Part shown: positions 14,911-23,405 of the stretch, in pieces
Position numbering within the stretch: the first letter of the stretch is position 1
Layout of the letters: each line of letters begins with the position of its first letter
Assembly: GCA_947593655.1 (NCBI GenBank)
Contig: CANQDS010000017.1
Location: 1 to 36,710 of the forward strand
Direction of reading: 5' to 3'
Length of the DNA: 36,710 bases
Origin: an uncultured Lachnospiraceae bacterium
GTDB lineage: Bacteria; Bacillota; Clostridia; Lachnospirales; Lachnospiraceae
The notes under the pieces: generated by a model
Database searches by the model: none
The model's input: the letters and a program-made list of their open reading frames with translations, nothing else
What the model was told of the DNA's origin: nothing
Position numbers and translations under genes: made by a program

Positions 14911-17121
14911 ATGATGCAGACATTGTTTATCTCGATCCAGTATATCGGCATTACCATACTGATCATCGAGATCTTTTATCTGGCCAGCCGCCGTCCTTCC
15001 AAACAGCAGCAGTATCTTCTGCTTTTAATGATCGCTCTGTGCCTTGATTTTATCGGATACCTGCTGGAACTGAAAGCGACGTCGGCCCCGGAGGCCCTGA
15101 CCGCCGTGAAACTCGGATACGTCGGCAGTTCCTTTACGCCCCTGTGCCAGTTTCTATTTGTCGCCCAGGTATGCAAGATCCGTCTGCCGCGCCCTTTGGT
15201 CCGCGCGCAGGCGCTTCTCCATACGACGATCGTTTTTCTGGTGCTGACCTGTGAAGATCACGATCTGTTCTATACCAGCATTGATTTTACCGACAGCGGT
15301 TTTTTCCCGCATCTGGTTTTAGGACACGGGATCGTCTATAACCTCTACAGCCTGGTTCTGGTCGGCTATGTGATCGTGATGTCCGCACTCTGCTATCTGC
15401 AGTTTCGGAAAGCCAGCAGACCTTCCGACAAGCGGAACTATATCTATCTTATGACGTTAAATATCCTTCCGCTGAGCGGATTTGCCATTTTCTTAAGCGG
15501 CATCACACAGGGATACGATATCACGCTGCTGACTTACCTGATCGATACGTTTCTCCTGTTTATCCTGATCTTCCGGGAAAAGATCTACGATACGCTGGCG
15601 CTCGCGAAAGATCTGGCCGTCGATGTGCTTGCGGAGGGACTGGTCGTTGTGGATAACAATGAAGACGTGATCTATTTCAACCAGAAAGCATCGCAGATCT
15701 ACACGGATCTTTCGATCGGAAATGCCGGAAAGATCATCGAGGATATGGAATCCTGCATCGCCGGGAAACAGAATGTCCGGCGGGACGAGCGGATCTATGA
15801 CGTCAGCAGCTGCGATGTGGAAAGCGACAATGTTTCCTACGGGAAGATCTATGTATTAAACGATATCACGGACAGCTATCAGTACATGCAGAGCCTGAAA
15901 GAGCAGACCGAGATCATGAAGGAATTAAAGGAACAGGCGGAGCAGGCGAACCAGACAAAGAGCAGTTTCCTCTCCAACATGTCCCATGAGATCCGGACTC
16001 CGATGAATGCGATCGTGGGACTGACCGAAGTCCTGCTGCGCAGGGACTGGCCCGCAGAAGAGCGGAAATATCTTCTGCATATCAAAAGTTCCGGGAATGC
16101 CCTGCTGCAGATCATCAACGAGCTGCTGGATTTTTCCAAGATCGAGGTCGGCAAGTTCCAGATCGTAAAGAATACTTACGATCCCGCCCAGATGCTGCGG
16201 GATATTCAGATCATCGGGCTTACCCGGATCGAAAATAAGAACATCGAACTGATCATGAATGTGGATCGGAAGATTCCCCGGCTTTTATACGGGGACGACC
16301 TTCGGATCCGTCAGGTGGTCATCAATCTTTTGAACAATGCCATTAAATTTACGGAGAAAGGTTCCGTGACGCTGAGCGTCCGGGAACAGAAACGGGAGAA
16401 CGGAAACGTGCTGTTATATTTTTCCGTAAAAGATACGGGGCAGGGGATCAAGCCGCAGGACGCGAAAAAACTCTTCGATCCGTTTACCCAGGTGGATCTT
16501 CAAAAGAACCGCGGCAAGGAGGGAACCGGGCTGGGGCTTGCAATCTCCCGCCAGCTTGTGGATCTGATGGGCGGCAAACTCTCCGTGATGAGCCGCTACG
16601 GCAGCGGAAGCGAGTTCTACTTCTCCATATGGGAGCGGATCGAAAGCGAAGAAGAGATCGGCGATTTTACCCAGATCAATGAGACGGACGACCATCAGGA
16701 AAATGTCTTTACCTTTACCGTTCCGGATGCAAAAGTCCTTCTGGTGGACGATACGCAGATGAACCGCGATGTCGCCAGGGCATTGATGGAGCCTTTCCAT
16801 ATGCAGATGGATACGGCTGCCAACGGGCAGGAAGCTGTCGATAAAGTCCGGGAAAACCGCTACGATCTTGTATTCATGGATCATTTTATGCCGGTCATGG
16901 ACGGCGTGGAGGCTGCCGAAACCATCCGCGCGCTGGACGGCGAATATTTCCAGGAATTGCCGATCGTTGCGCTGACCGCAGATGCCGTACAGGGCGTCCG
17001 GGAAAAATTCCTTGCGGCCGGCATGAACGATTTTGTTTCCAAGCCGATCCTGATGCCCGATATTGCACGGGTGTTAAAGACCTGGCTTCCGGAAGAAAAG
17101 ATCATCGAGAACGAAACGTAA
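14911..17121 (+). CDS. Hybrid sensor histidine kinase with 7TM N-terminus and REC domain, 736 aa
   Basis: Residues 1-222 hold seven hydrophobic segments, matching the 7TM region seen at the N-terminus of some kinases. A PAS-like segment (235-325, LAEGLVVVDNNEDVIYFNQK) and a coiled coil follow. HisKA has SNMSHEIRTPMNAIVG (His359). HATPase_c has NLLNNAIKFT, DTGQGI and GTGLGLAISRQ. The receiver has VLLVDDTQMNR, Asp656 in VFMDHFMPVMDG, and KPI about 710. No HPt is attached, so phosphate would go on through a separate HPt. The ribosome site is weak, so translation may depend on the SDR gene 12 bases upstream. A terminator follows. Confidence 0.92.
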   Translation: MMQTLFISIQYIGITILIIEIFYLASRRPSKQQQYLLLLMIALCLDFIGYLLELKATSAPEALTAVKLGYVGSSFTPLCQFLFVAQVCKIRLPRPLVRAQALLHTTIVFLVLTCEDHDLFYTSIDFTDSGFFPHLVLGHGIVYNLYSLVLVGYVIVMSALCYLQFRKASRPSDKRNYIYLMTLNILPLSGFAIFLSGITQGYDITLLTYLIDTFLLFILIFREKIYDTLALAKDLAVDVLAEGLVVVDNNEDVIYFNQKASQIYTDLSIGNAGKIIEDMESCIAGKQNVRRDERIYDVSSCDVESDNVSYGKIYVLNDITDSYQYMQSLKEQTEIMKELKEQAEQANQTKSSFLSNMSHEIRTPMNAIVGLTEVLLRRDWPAEERKYLLHIKSSGNALLQIINELLDFSKIEVGKFQIVKNTYDPAQMLRDIQIIGLTRIENKNIELIMNVDRKIPRLLYGDDLRIRQVVINLLNNAIKFTEKGSVTLSVREQKRENGNVLLYFSVKDTGQGIKPQDAKKLFDPFTQVDLQKNRGKEGTGLGLAISRQLVDLMGGKLSVMSRYGSGSEFYFSIWERIESEEEIGDFTQINETDDHQENVFTFTVPDAKVLLVDDTQMNRDVARALMEPFHMQMDTAANGQEAVDKVRENRYDLVFMDHFMPVMDGVEAAETIRALDGEYFQELPIVALTADAVQGVREKFLAAGMNDFVSKPILMPDIARVLKTWLPEEKIIENET

Positions 17122-17124
17122 AAG

Positions 17125-17170
17125 ACGTCCCGAAAGTCATGTGAAAATGACCGGAGGGACGGCTTTTTTG
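17125..17170 (+). terminator. Terminator after the 7TM hybrid kinase
   Basis: GTCCC and GTCAT in the left arm pair with ATGAC and GGGAC in the right arm, leaving a GAAA/CGGA internal loop, and the stem is followed by GGCTTTTTTG. It is a good intrinsic terminator 4 bases past the stop codon. Confidence 0.85.
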
Positions 17171-17177
17171 TTATTGA

Positions 17178-17211
17178 TGATTGTTTGTCGCTGGTGATTG
17201 TTTGTCATTGG
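17178..17211. repeat. 17-bp tandem duplication at the end of the DUF4143 gene
   Basis: TGATTGTTTGTCGCTGG (17178-17194) is followed by TGATTGTTTGTCATTGG (17195-17211) and by a further TGATT. The duplication lies across the stop codon of the minus-strand ATPase gene (17205), so slippage here would change only its last residues. Confidence 0.8.
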
Positions 17212-18551
17212 TGATTTTGCAGCTGCTCTAAAGCGATCCCGATCAGCCGATCGGTCTGATCCGCAAAAAACAGCGGGATATTCAGCATATCACCATCCAA
17301 TTTCAGATTATCCAGCGAAAAACGGATACGGAGCCTGACCTTATCCGCAAACAGCTCCTTAAACTTCTTCAGGCTCTTGCTGGAGGTATTGGTTTCGGAT
17401 TTGACCTCAACCGGAAAAATATCATTCTCCCGCTGGATCAGAAAATCCACCTCATAGGGAGGATTGGTCTGCGCCCAGTAGCGTGGAACCACTTCAAACT
17501 GCGTAATCAGCGTCTGCAGCACAAAGTTCTCGGTTAAAGCGCCCTTAAACTCTGTAAACAGGCGGTTGCCCTCTCCAAAGGCGGTCGGCGCCAGCTGCGC
17601 CAGACGGCGGAGCAGCCCCACATCGACCAGATAAATCTTAAAGGCCGACAGATCATCGTAAGCCGCCACAGGAAGCCCCGGAGCGGTGCTGCGATAGATT
17701 TTATGCACCAGACGGGCATCCGCGAGCCATTGCAGGGCGTCCTCGTATTCACGGGCTCTTGCCCCCTCTTTGACAACCCTGTAGAGGAACTTCTTGTTCT
17801 CCCGCGCCAGCTGGGACGGTACGGACTTCCAGATCATAGAGATCTTCGGGAACTCGCTGATGTCGGGATGTTTGGCAAAATCACGCTCATAGGCGCCAAT
17901 GATCCCGGCTAAAGCTTCCTGCATGGCCGCAATATCACGGGCTTTTGTCCACATCAGCACGGATTCGGGCATACCGCCGGTGACATAGTACATCTTCAGT
18001 TTCTCATACAGAGGATTAAAAAATGCATCGGGAACCGGTTCGATACTGTCTATGCTGTCCAGATAAGCAGCAAGGTTTTCATCCCCATTGGCGATCAGAA
18101 ATTCCGAAAATGTCATCGGATCGATCTGCATAAAGTTTACCTTGCCCACAGGGAAAGAAGAAGGCTTCGCCAGAGCAATGCCCAGAAGCGATCCGGCACA
18201 GGCGATCTGGTACTGCGGTGCATTTTCACAGAAATACTTCATGGAGTTTATGACCTTCGGGCAGTCCTGCACCTCATCAAAGATGATCAATGTCTTTTCC
18301 GGCAGGATTTTCTGGCCGCTGGCCATCATCAGATTTTGAAGGATGCGTTCCACATCTTTGGTCGTTTCGAAAAACTGCTTGTATTCCTCATTTTCATCAA
18401 AGTTAAAATAGGCCGTATTTTCATAATAACGCCGGCCAAACTCTTTCAGGATCCAAGTTTTGCCTACCTGCCGCACGCCTTTCAGAATCAGAGGCTTGCG
18501 ATAAGGCGAATTCTTCCAGTCCAACAGTTTTTTTAAAATAAATCGTTCCAT
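17205..18551 (-). CDS. AAA_14 / DUF4143 ATPase, 448 aa
   Basis: The start at 18551 (MERFILKKLLDWKNSPYRKP) has GAGGTG upstream; the frame extends 70 codons further but through a promoter. The AAA_14 domain has Walker A GVRQVGKT (25-32), Walker B LIIFDEVQDC (88-97) and a sensor-like ACAGSLLGIAL. The DUF4143 domain fills the C-terminal half, ending in a PD-(D/E)xK-like pattern YEVDFLIQR then FPVEVKSET (about 375-395). These proteins are widespread and sporadic in anaerobes; the role is uncertain and may relate to mobile elements or toxin-like activity. It is a single gene with its own promoter, and a 17-bp duplication lies at its stop. Confidence 0.9.
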   Translation of the reverse strand: MERFILKKLLDWKNSPYRKPLILKGVRQVGKTWILKEFGRRYYENTAYFNFDENEEYKQFFETTKDVERILQNLMMASGQKILPEKTLIIFDEVQDCPKVINSMKYFCENAPQYQIACAGSLLGIALAKPSSFPVGKVNFMQIDPMTFSEFLIANGDENLAAYLDSIDSIEPVPDAFFNPLYEKLKMYYVTGGMPESVLMWTKARDIAAMQEALAGIIGAYERDFAKHPDISEFPKISMIWKSVPSQLARENKKFLYRVVKEGARAREYEDALQWLADARLVHKIYRSTAPGLPVAAYDDLSAFKIYLVDVGLLRRLAQLAPTAFGEGNRLFTEFKGALTENFVLQTLITQFEVVPRYWAQTNPPYEVDFLIQRENDIFPVEVKSETNTSSKSLKKFKELFADKVRLRIRFSLDNLKLDGDMLNIPLFFADQTDRLIGIALEQLQNHQ

Positions 18552-18605
18552 AGAGCCACACCTCACACTTTTATTAAGGTTTTTGTGTTTCTCAATCACA
18601 TTTTT

Positions 18606-18634
18606 ATTATATGCTGAAAGACTGGAAGATACAA
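18606..18634 (-). promoter_or_regulatory. Sigma-A promoter of the DUF4143 ATPase gene
   Basis: On the minus strand TTGTAT (18634-18629) and TATAAT (18611-18606) are 17 bp apart, about 55 bases before the start codon. Confidence 0.75.
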
Positions 18635-18658
18635 GTCTAATCACAAAATTACATTTTT

Positions 18659-19330
18659 TTATGCATTTTTCGTGTAACGGCAGTTCGGATAACCGCTGCA
18701 CCCGTAAAATTTCCCGAATTTCCCTTTGCGCAGCACCAGAGCATTTCCGCACGCCGGGCAAGTCTGCAGCTTCCCGGCGCCGCCGTTATACAGCTGCCCC
18801 AGCCGTTCGTAAACGAGCTGATTCATCCGGCAGTCGTTGAGCGCCCGGTGCGCTCCTTTGGTCGAAAGACCGAAATGTTTCGCCAAATCCGTCAGCTTAT
18901 GGTGGGAAAGTTCCGGCAGGCAGGCTCTCGCCAAGGCCAGCGTATCAATGTAATCGTTTCCCGGCACCTGCCCGTAAATGTCACTGCATTCCCGGTAAAT
19001 GAACTTCATATCGAAGCTGTGGATATTGTGCCCGACAAGAACCGCCTCTCCGATAAAGTCCAGAAATTCCGGCAGCACATCCTCCAGCAGCGGCGCACCG
19101 CTGACCATCCGGTCCGTAATCCCGTTGACCTCGCTGGCATAATAGGGAATCGGACATTCCGGGTTCACCAGAGTGGAAAATTCACTGATGATCTCCCCTG
19201 CTTTCGCCCGGACGGCCGATATCTCTATGATCTTGTCAGTCTTGCATGATGTTCCGGTTGTTTCCAGATCAAAAACCACATAATCAGGCACATACATGGT
19301 ACGCCTGTTTCCGCATTTGTTTCCCAGCAT
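18659..19330 (-). CDS. DnaQ-like 3'-5' exonuclease with C-terminal zinc ribbon, 223 aa
   Basis: A DEDDh exonuclease: ExoI VVFDLETTG (about 18-26), ExoII VGHNIHSFDMKF (about 98-109), ExoIII HRALNDC (about 160-166). The C-terminal 35 residues form a topoisomerase-I-type zinc ribbon, CPACGNALVLRKGKFGKFYG with the second pair in CSGYPNCRY. It should degrade single-stranded or frayed DNA ends; the ribbon probably contacts DNA. The start at 19330 has GAGAG 7 bases upstream; an ATG at 19297 (MYVPD) starts closer to the domain but has a weak site. It lies 19 bases after the large hybrid kinase gene, so the two probably share a transcript. Confidence 0.9.
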   Translation of the reverse strand: MLGNKCGNRRTMYVPDYVVFDLETTGTSCKTDKIIEISAVRAKAGEIISEFSTLVNPECPIPYYASEVNGITDRMVSGAPLLEDVLPEFLDFIGEAVLVGHNIHSFDMKFIYRECSDIYGQVPGNDYIDTLALARACLPELSHHKLTDLAKHFGLSTKGAHRALNDCRMNQLVYERLGQLYNGGAGKLQTCPACGNALVLRKGKFGKFYGCSGYPNCRYTKNA

Positions 19331-19349
19331 CGTTTTTCTCTCTTCCCTG

Positions 19350-22300
19350 CTATCCGATCGTTTCGATCAGCGCCTTGATCTTCTCCGCAGCCGCTTCCAG
19401 TTCGAAATCATCGACGTCCCGGCCGGCTTCCCGCAGTCTTTCGCCCAGCATGATACCGTCATAGGCGTATCCGCTTAATTCCGCGATCAGTTCTTCCGCC
19501 CTTGCCGCTTCAAAGCTTTCCAGGCTTTCCTGCATTTCCGTCAATTTCTGCAGTAATTCCTCCCGGCCGATCTGCGGTCCTTCTGCCTGCTGCGCATCGG
19601 TTTCTTTCGCGCCTTCCGGAGATACCGCTTCATTGATCTGCCGCACGGTTTCCCGGTATTTTTCCATCAGCGGCGCATGATTCTCCCGGATATAAGATGC
19701 ATCCCGGTTCTTTGCCGCCTCTTCCGCTTCTTTCGCCATTCCGGAGAGCACATCCGCGCCTAAGATCTTCGAAGAACTTTTCAGCGCATGAACCAGCACC
19801 TGATAATCCTTCAGATCCTCTTCCTGATAGCAGCGCTCGATATCCCGGATTTTCGCATCTGCATCTCCTGCAAATTTTACCAGCATCTCTTCATAAAAAT
19901 CACTGTCTCCGTTGCAGTACTGCAGGCCCGCATCCGTCCGGAATCCCATCTCTTCCAGCCGTTTAAACAGTTCCCCACGCGGATCTTCGGCCGGATTCCC
20001 GTTTGCGCCCGGCGCACCCGCATCCGCATTTCCATTGACGCCCGCACCTGCATTCGCATTTCCATTGGCGCTCGCACCCGCATTTGCATTTCCATTGACG
20101 CTTGCGTTTGCATCCGCGCCCGCCGTCTCCGTTCCGGAACTTCCGCCTCCGGAAAGCTGCCCTTCTTCCTGCACCTGAACCAGTTTTTCCGGCAGATAGG
20201 TAAGGACGGTTCTTTCGAGCAGCTCCGCATCGATCGGCTTGGTCAGGAAATCAGCAAAGCCTTCTTTCAGATAGGACTCCCGCGCACCGGACAGCGCGTT
20301 TGCCGTCAGCGCGATCACCGGAGTCTGTTTGTTCGGAAAATCCGTCATCTTCTGGATCTCATGCAGCGTTTCGATACCGTCCATCTCCGGCATCATATGA
20401 TCCATGAAAATGATGTGGAACGGCTCTTTTTTCACGATTTCCAGACATTTTCTGCCGGATTCCGCCGTAACGATCTTCATCCGCGTACGTTTTAACAGCG
20501 CTTTGAATACGGCAAGGTTCATGTCATTATCGTCTACAACCAGCACGCACGCATCCGGAGCCTCGAAGCTCTTTTTCATCTGCGCAGTATCCGTCCGGCT
20601 CCGCTTCATAATGGAATCAAAATCTCCCGCCGGATCCCCGCAGACGATCTTCTGCGGAATGGTGACGGTAAACGTGGATCCTTTTCCGTACTCGCTTTCC
20701 ACGCCGATCTCGCCGCCCATCAGCTGGAGCAGCGAAGTCGTAATGCTCATTCCCAGCCCCGTGCCTTCGATATTCCGGTTCTTTTCCTCTTCCAGCCGCT
20801 GGAAACTCTCAAACAGTTTCCCCATATCCTCCTGCCGGATGCCCATTCCCGTATCCGTAACGGAAATGATCAGCTTCAGCTGCTCTTCCCCGGTTTGTTC
20901 GTAGGAAAGGTTCAGCCGGATCCCGCCGGTCTTCGTATATTTCACGGCATTCGTCAGCAGATTCGTCACGATCTGCCGGATCCGGACGTCGTCCCCGTAA
21001 AGGGTGCGCGGTACCGTTTCATCCAGCGTAAACTCGACTGTAAGTCCCTTCTCCTGCGCGCGCAGCCAGATCACGTTCCACAGATCGATCATGATATCCG
21101 CGATCTCGTACTCGGTCAGAACGATCTCCATTTTGCCGGATTCGATCTTGGACATATCCAGAATATCATTAATCAAAAACAACAGCGTTTTCCCGGAACT
21201 CTGGATATTGGACGCATAAGATAAGATCGTCTCATCCCGGCACTCGCGGATGATCATCTCATTCATGCCGAGCACCGCGTTGATCGGCGTCCGGATCTCA
21301 TGGGACATATTCGAAAGGAAGCGCGATTTGGCCTGCTCCGCGCGGATCGCGGATTCCGCCGCCTCCTGCAGATTCTCGTTCGCTTTCGTCTGCCATTTGA
21401 TCATTTTATTGATGACGATATTTACCGCCAGAATACATCCGCCGAACAGTCCCAGGAACAAAACGGCATACTGCAGCACGTTCCCGTAGATGCTCCACCA
21501 GTTCTTCACCACGATAATGCGGAAACCGGAAACATCCTCCTCCTGGGCCGCACACACTTTGTATTTTCCATCGTAATCCTTCAAAACGACCATCTCGGAG
21601 CCGCCGTAGAGCTTATCATAGACCAGATCATGAATATTCGCCGCATTGCCGTCCGCAACGAAGTCCGAATTCGGGTGGTCGATGATCAGGCCGTTTTTAT
21701 CCACAAGAAACGCATAGCCCTGTTCGGAATAGCTCTCCCCGAGGATCTCCACCAGCACATCCAGATAAAAGTCGATCGCAAAGATCCCGTAAAATTCCCC
21801 GCTGTCCGACTGCACCATCTTGGAAAACGTGATGCAGTATTCGCCGGTCCGCGCGTCATAATACGGTTCCGTGATGTTGAAATCCTCCGCCGTCAGCGCA
21901 CCGACATACCAGTTCCGCTCTTCCTCCACATAGTCCGGCTCCGGCACCCAGCCGTTGTTCATGACCATCGGGTGTCCGTGCGGAAAATCCGGATTCGCGA
22001 TATAGGTTGCGGAGATCTTCGGATAGTGCTTCGTAATATCATCCAGAAATTTTACCATGCTTTCATAATCATTTAAAATTTCCGGCTTTGCCGCAACGAC
22101 ATTGTCAAACATGTTCAGGATGCTTTCCTGCTCTAAGATCCAGTCTCCGACCTCATAACTGTATTCCTGCAGTTCTTCCTCCATCTTGATCCGGCTCTGG
22201 TCAATGGACATCGACGCGCTTCCGAAGATCGCAATGATCATTGTCACAATGAAAATAACCGAAATTCCGATCTGATATCTCCTCTGCGCCCACACGGTAA

Positions 22301-23327
22301 TATGGAACTGCTTTTCTTTCTGATCTTCTTTCATCTTCCTGCGCCTCTTTCGTTCGCCTTCTTTCTTCTTTCCGCTTACCGCCTCTTTCTTCGTCCTTTT
22401 ACTCTCGATGAAATAAGCGGCCACTATTATGGCTACCAGAAGCAGGATCATAGCATAATTGCACAAAAGCTGGACATAATTCCTGCTGTGAAAGGAAGAG
22501 AAGCCGACGCTGCACATCATGTACCAGCCGTTTTCCGTCTTGCTGCAGAAGACCAGGCTGCTTTTCCCATCTACCAGCGTCTTTAAGGAAAGGCTGTCTT
22601 CATCAGAAGCAACCGCCCGCAGAAAAACATCGCGGTACTGCGGCAGTTCTGCCGAAAGCCGCTTCCCGATCAGCTCCGAGTTCGAATAACCGACGATGAT
22701 CTCATTCGCGTCCACGATCAGCGCATCCCCGTTGGTATCGTTCCCCATCTCATCGATGCAGTTCTGAATCTCCGTTACACCGTAATCCATCCCCATTGTC
22801 GATCCGTCTTCCAGCATGACGGCTACGGTGAAGCACATATTTCCTTTGATAAATGCATCTTCATACGTCGGGGAAATATAAATATTGCCCCTCCCCACGG
22901 CCAGCAGCCCGCGATACCAGCTCCGGTCCTGAAGAACGTAATCTTCCGGCGTCTCCATATCCGAGATCATCACGACTCCGTCCACCACGCAGAAGATATT
23001 CTTGCATACTCCTCCGGACAATTGTTCTTCCGCCGCTTTCTCCCGGGAAAGGAATGCCCGGATCTCCTGCTCCCCCGCGCCGTTGTCAAGCAGTTCCTCC
23101 AGATCCCCGCTGATCCGCTCCAGCGAATATTCTGCCCGCATTAACGACCTCTGGAAGCCCGACGCGATATTCTGCAGACGCATCCTGCCGATCTCTCTTG
23201 TCTGTTCCGCCGCCATCTTATACATCAACACGACATTTCCGATCGTGATCCCGACCAGAAACGCTGCCAGAACCGCAACCAGAATCTGTCCTGTCTTCCA
23301 ACGGCCCCGCCGTTTTTTCTCTGCCAT
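19350..23327 (-). CDS. Very large hybrid histidine kinase with two tandem extracellular sensor domains, REC and HPt, 1,325 aa
   Basis: Layout: TM1 13-36; first dCache-like sensor about 40-284 (DRSWYRGLLAVGRGNIYISP); TM2 288-306; charged linker 309-345; TM3 353-372; second dCache-like sensor about 375-608 (ERNWYVGALTAEDFNITEPY); TM4 618-640; coiled coil; HisKA with SNMSHEIRTPINA (His676); HATPase_c (NLLTNAVKYT, DTGMGI, GTGLGMSI); REC with Asp976 in IIFMDHMMPEMDG and Lys1030; an Asn/Ala/Gly linker 1070-1112 built from three 10-residue repeats; HPt with VHALKSSSKILG (His1180); and an unassigned helical tail. It may run a full phosphorelay within one chain. The first 345 residues look like a separate sensor fused in front of an ordinary kinase. 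The ATG has GGAGG upstream. Ligands are unknown. Confidence 0.92.
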   Translation of the reverse strand: MAEKKRRGRWKTGQILVAVLAAFLVGITIGNVVLMYKMAAEQTREIGRMRLQNIASGFQRSLMRAEYSLERISGDLEELLDNGAGEQEIRAFLSREKAAEEQLSGGVCKNIFCVVDGVVMISDMETPEDYVLQDRSWYRGLLAVGRGNIYISPTYEDAFIKGNMCFTVAVMLEDGSTMGMDYGVTEIQNCIDEMGNDTNGDALIVDANEIIVGYSNSELIGKRLSAELPQYRDVFLRAVASDEDSLSLKTLVDGKSSLVFCSKTENGWYMMCSVGFSSFHSRNYVQLLCNYAMILLLVAIIVAAYFIESKRTKKEAVSGKKKEGERKRRRKMKEDQKEKQFHITVWAQRRYQIGISVIFIVTMIIAIFGSASMSIDQSRIKMEEELQEYSYEVGDWILEQESILNMFDNVVAAKPEILNDYESMVKFLDDITKHYPKISATYIANPDFPHGHPMVMNNGWVPEPDYVEEERNWYVGALTAEDFNITEPYYDARTGEYCITFSKMVQSDSGEFYGIFAIDFYLDVLVEILGESYSEQGYAFLVDKNGLIIDHPNSDFVADGNAANIHDLVYDKLYGGSEMVVLKDYDGKYKVCAAQEEDVSGFRIIVVKNWWSIYGNVLQYAVLFLGLFGGCILAVNIVINKMIKWQTKANENLQEAAESAIRAEQAKSRFLSNMSHEIRTPINAVLGMNEMIIRECRDETILSYASNIQSSGKTLLFLINDILDMSKIESGKMEIVLTEYEIADIMIDLWNVIWLRAQEKGLTVEFTLDETVPRTLYGDDVRIRQIVTNLLTNAVKYTKTGGIRLNLSYEQTGEEQLKLIISVTDTGMGIRQEDMGKLFESFQRLEEEKNRNIEGTGLGMSITTSLLQLMGGEIGVESEYGKGSTFTVTIPQKIVCGDPAGDFDSIMKRSRTDTAQMKKSFEAPDACVLVVDDNDMNLAVFKALLKRTRMKIVTAESGRKCLEIVKKEPFHIIFMDHMMPEMDGIETLHEIQKMTDFPNKQTPVIALTANALSGARESYLKEGFADFLTKPIDAELLERTVLTYLPEKLVQVQEEGQLSGGGSSGTETAGADANASVNGNANAGASANGNANAGAGVNGNADAGAPGANGNPAEDPRGELFKRLEEMGFRTDAGLQYCNGDSDFYEEMLVKFAGDADAKIRDIERCYQEEDLKDYQVLVHALKSSSKILGADVLSGMAKEAEEAAKNRDASYIRENHAPLMEKYRETVRQINEAVSPEGAKETDAQQAEGPQIGREELLQKLTEMQESLESFEAARAEELIAELSGYAYDGIMLGERLREAGRDVDDFELEAAAEKIKALIETIG
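20014..20103. repeat. Three 30-bp tandem repeats coding for an Asn/Ala/Gly linker
   Basis: Units 20014-20043, 20044-20073 and 20074-20103 differ at few positions, and a partial fourth follows. They are in frame in the large hybrid kinase and encode 10-residue repeats like NGNANAGASA between REC and HPt. Copy number could vary by slippage without breaking the frame. Confidence 0.9.
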
Positions 23328-23362
23328 CTGAGCCTCCTTTGTATCCGTTTTCTCTGACTTTT

Positions 23363-23391
23363 ATTATATGAAAAAGCAGCACAAAAATCAA
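23363..23391 (-). promoter_or_regulatory. Sigma-A promoter of the large hybrid kinase gene
   Basis: On the minus strand TTGATT (23391-23386) and TATAAT (23368-23363) are 17 bp apart, about 35 bases before the start codon, just after the operon B lipoprotein gene. Confidence 0.75.
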
Positions 23392-23405
23392 CAAAGGCAT
23401 TGTCC

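Noticed and set aside
20014-20103. Regular 30-bp repeats as a CRISPR array
   Set aside because: Units are directly adjacent without spacers and are in frame in a protein linker; no cas gene is near.
19788-20495. Long plus-strand frames inside the large hybrid kinase
   Set aside because: They are shadows of the kinase and receiver domains; the repeated RIRISIDA-type text is only the antisense of the 30-bp linker repeats.
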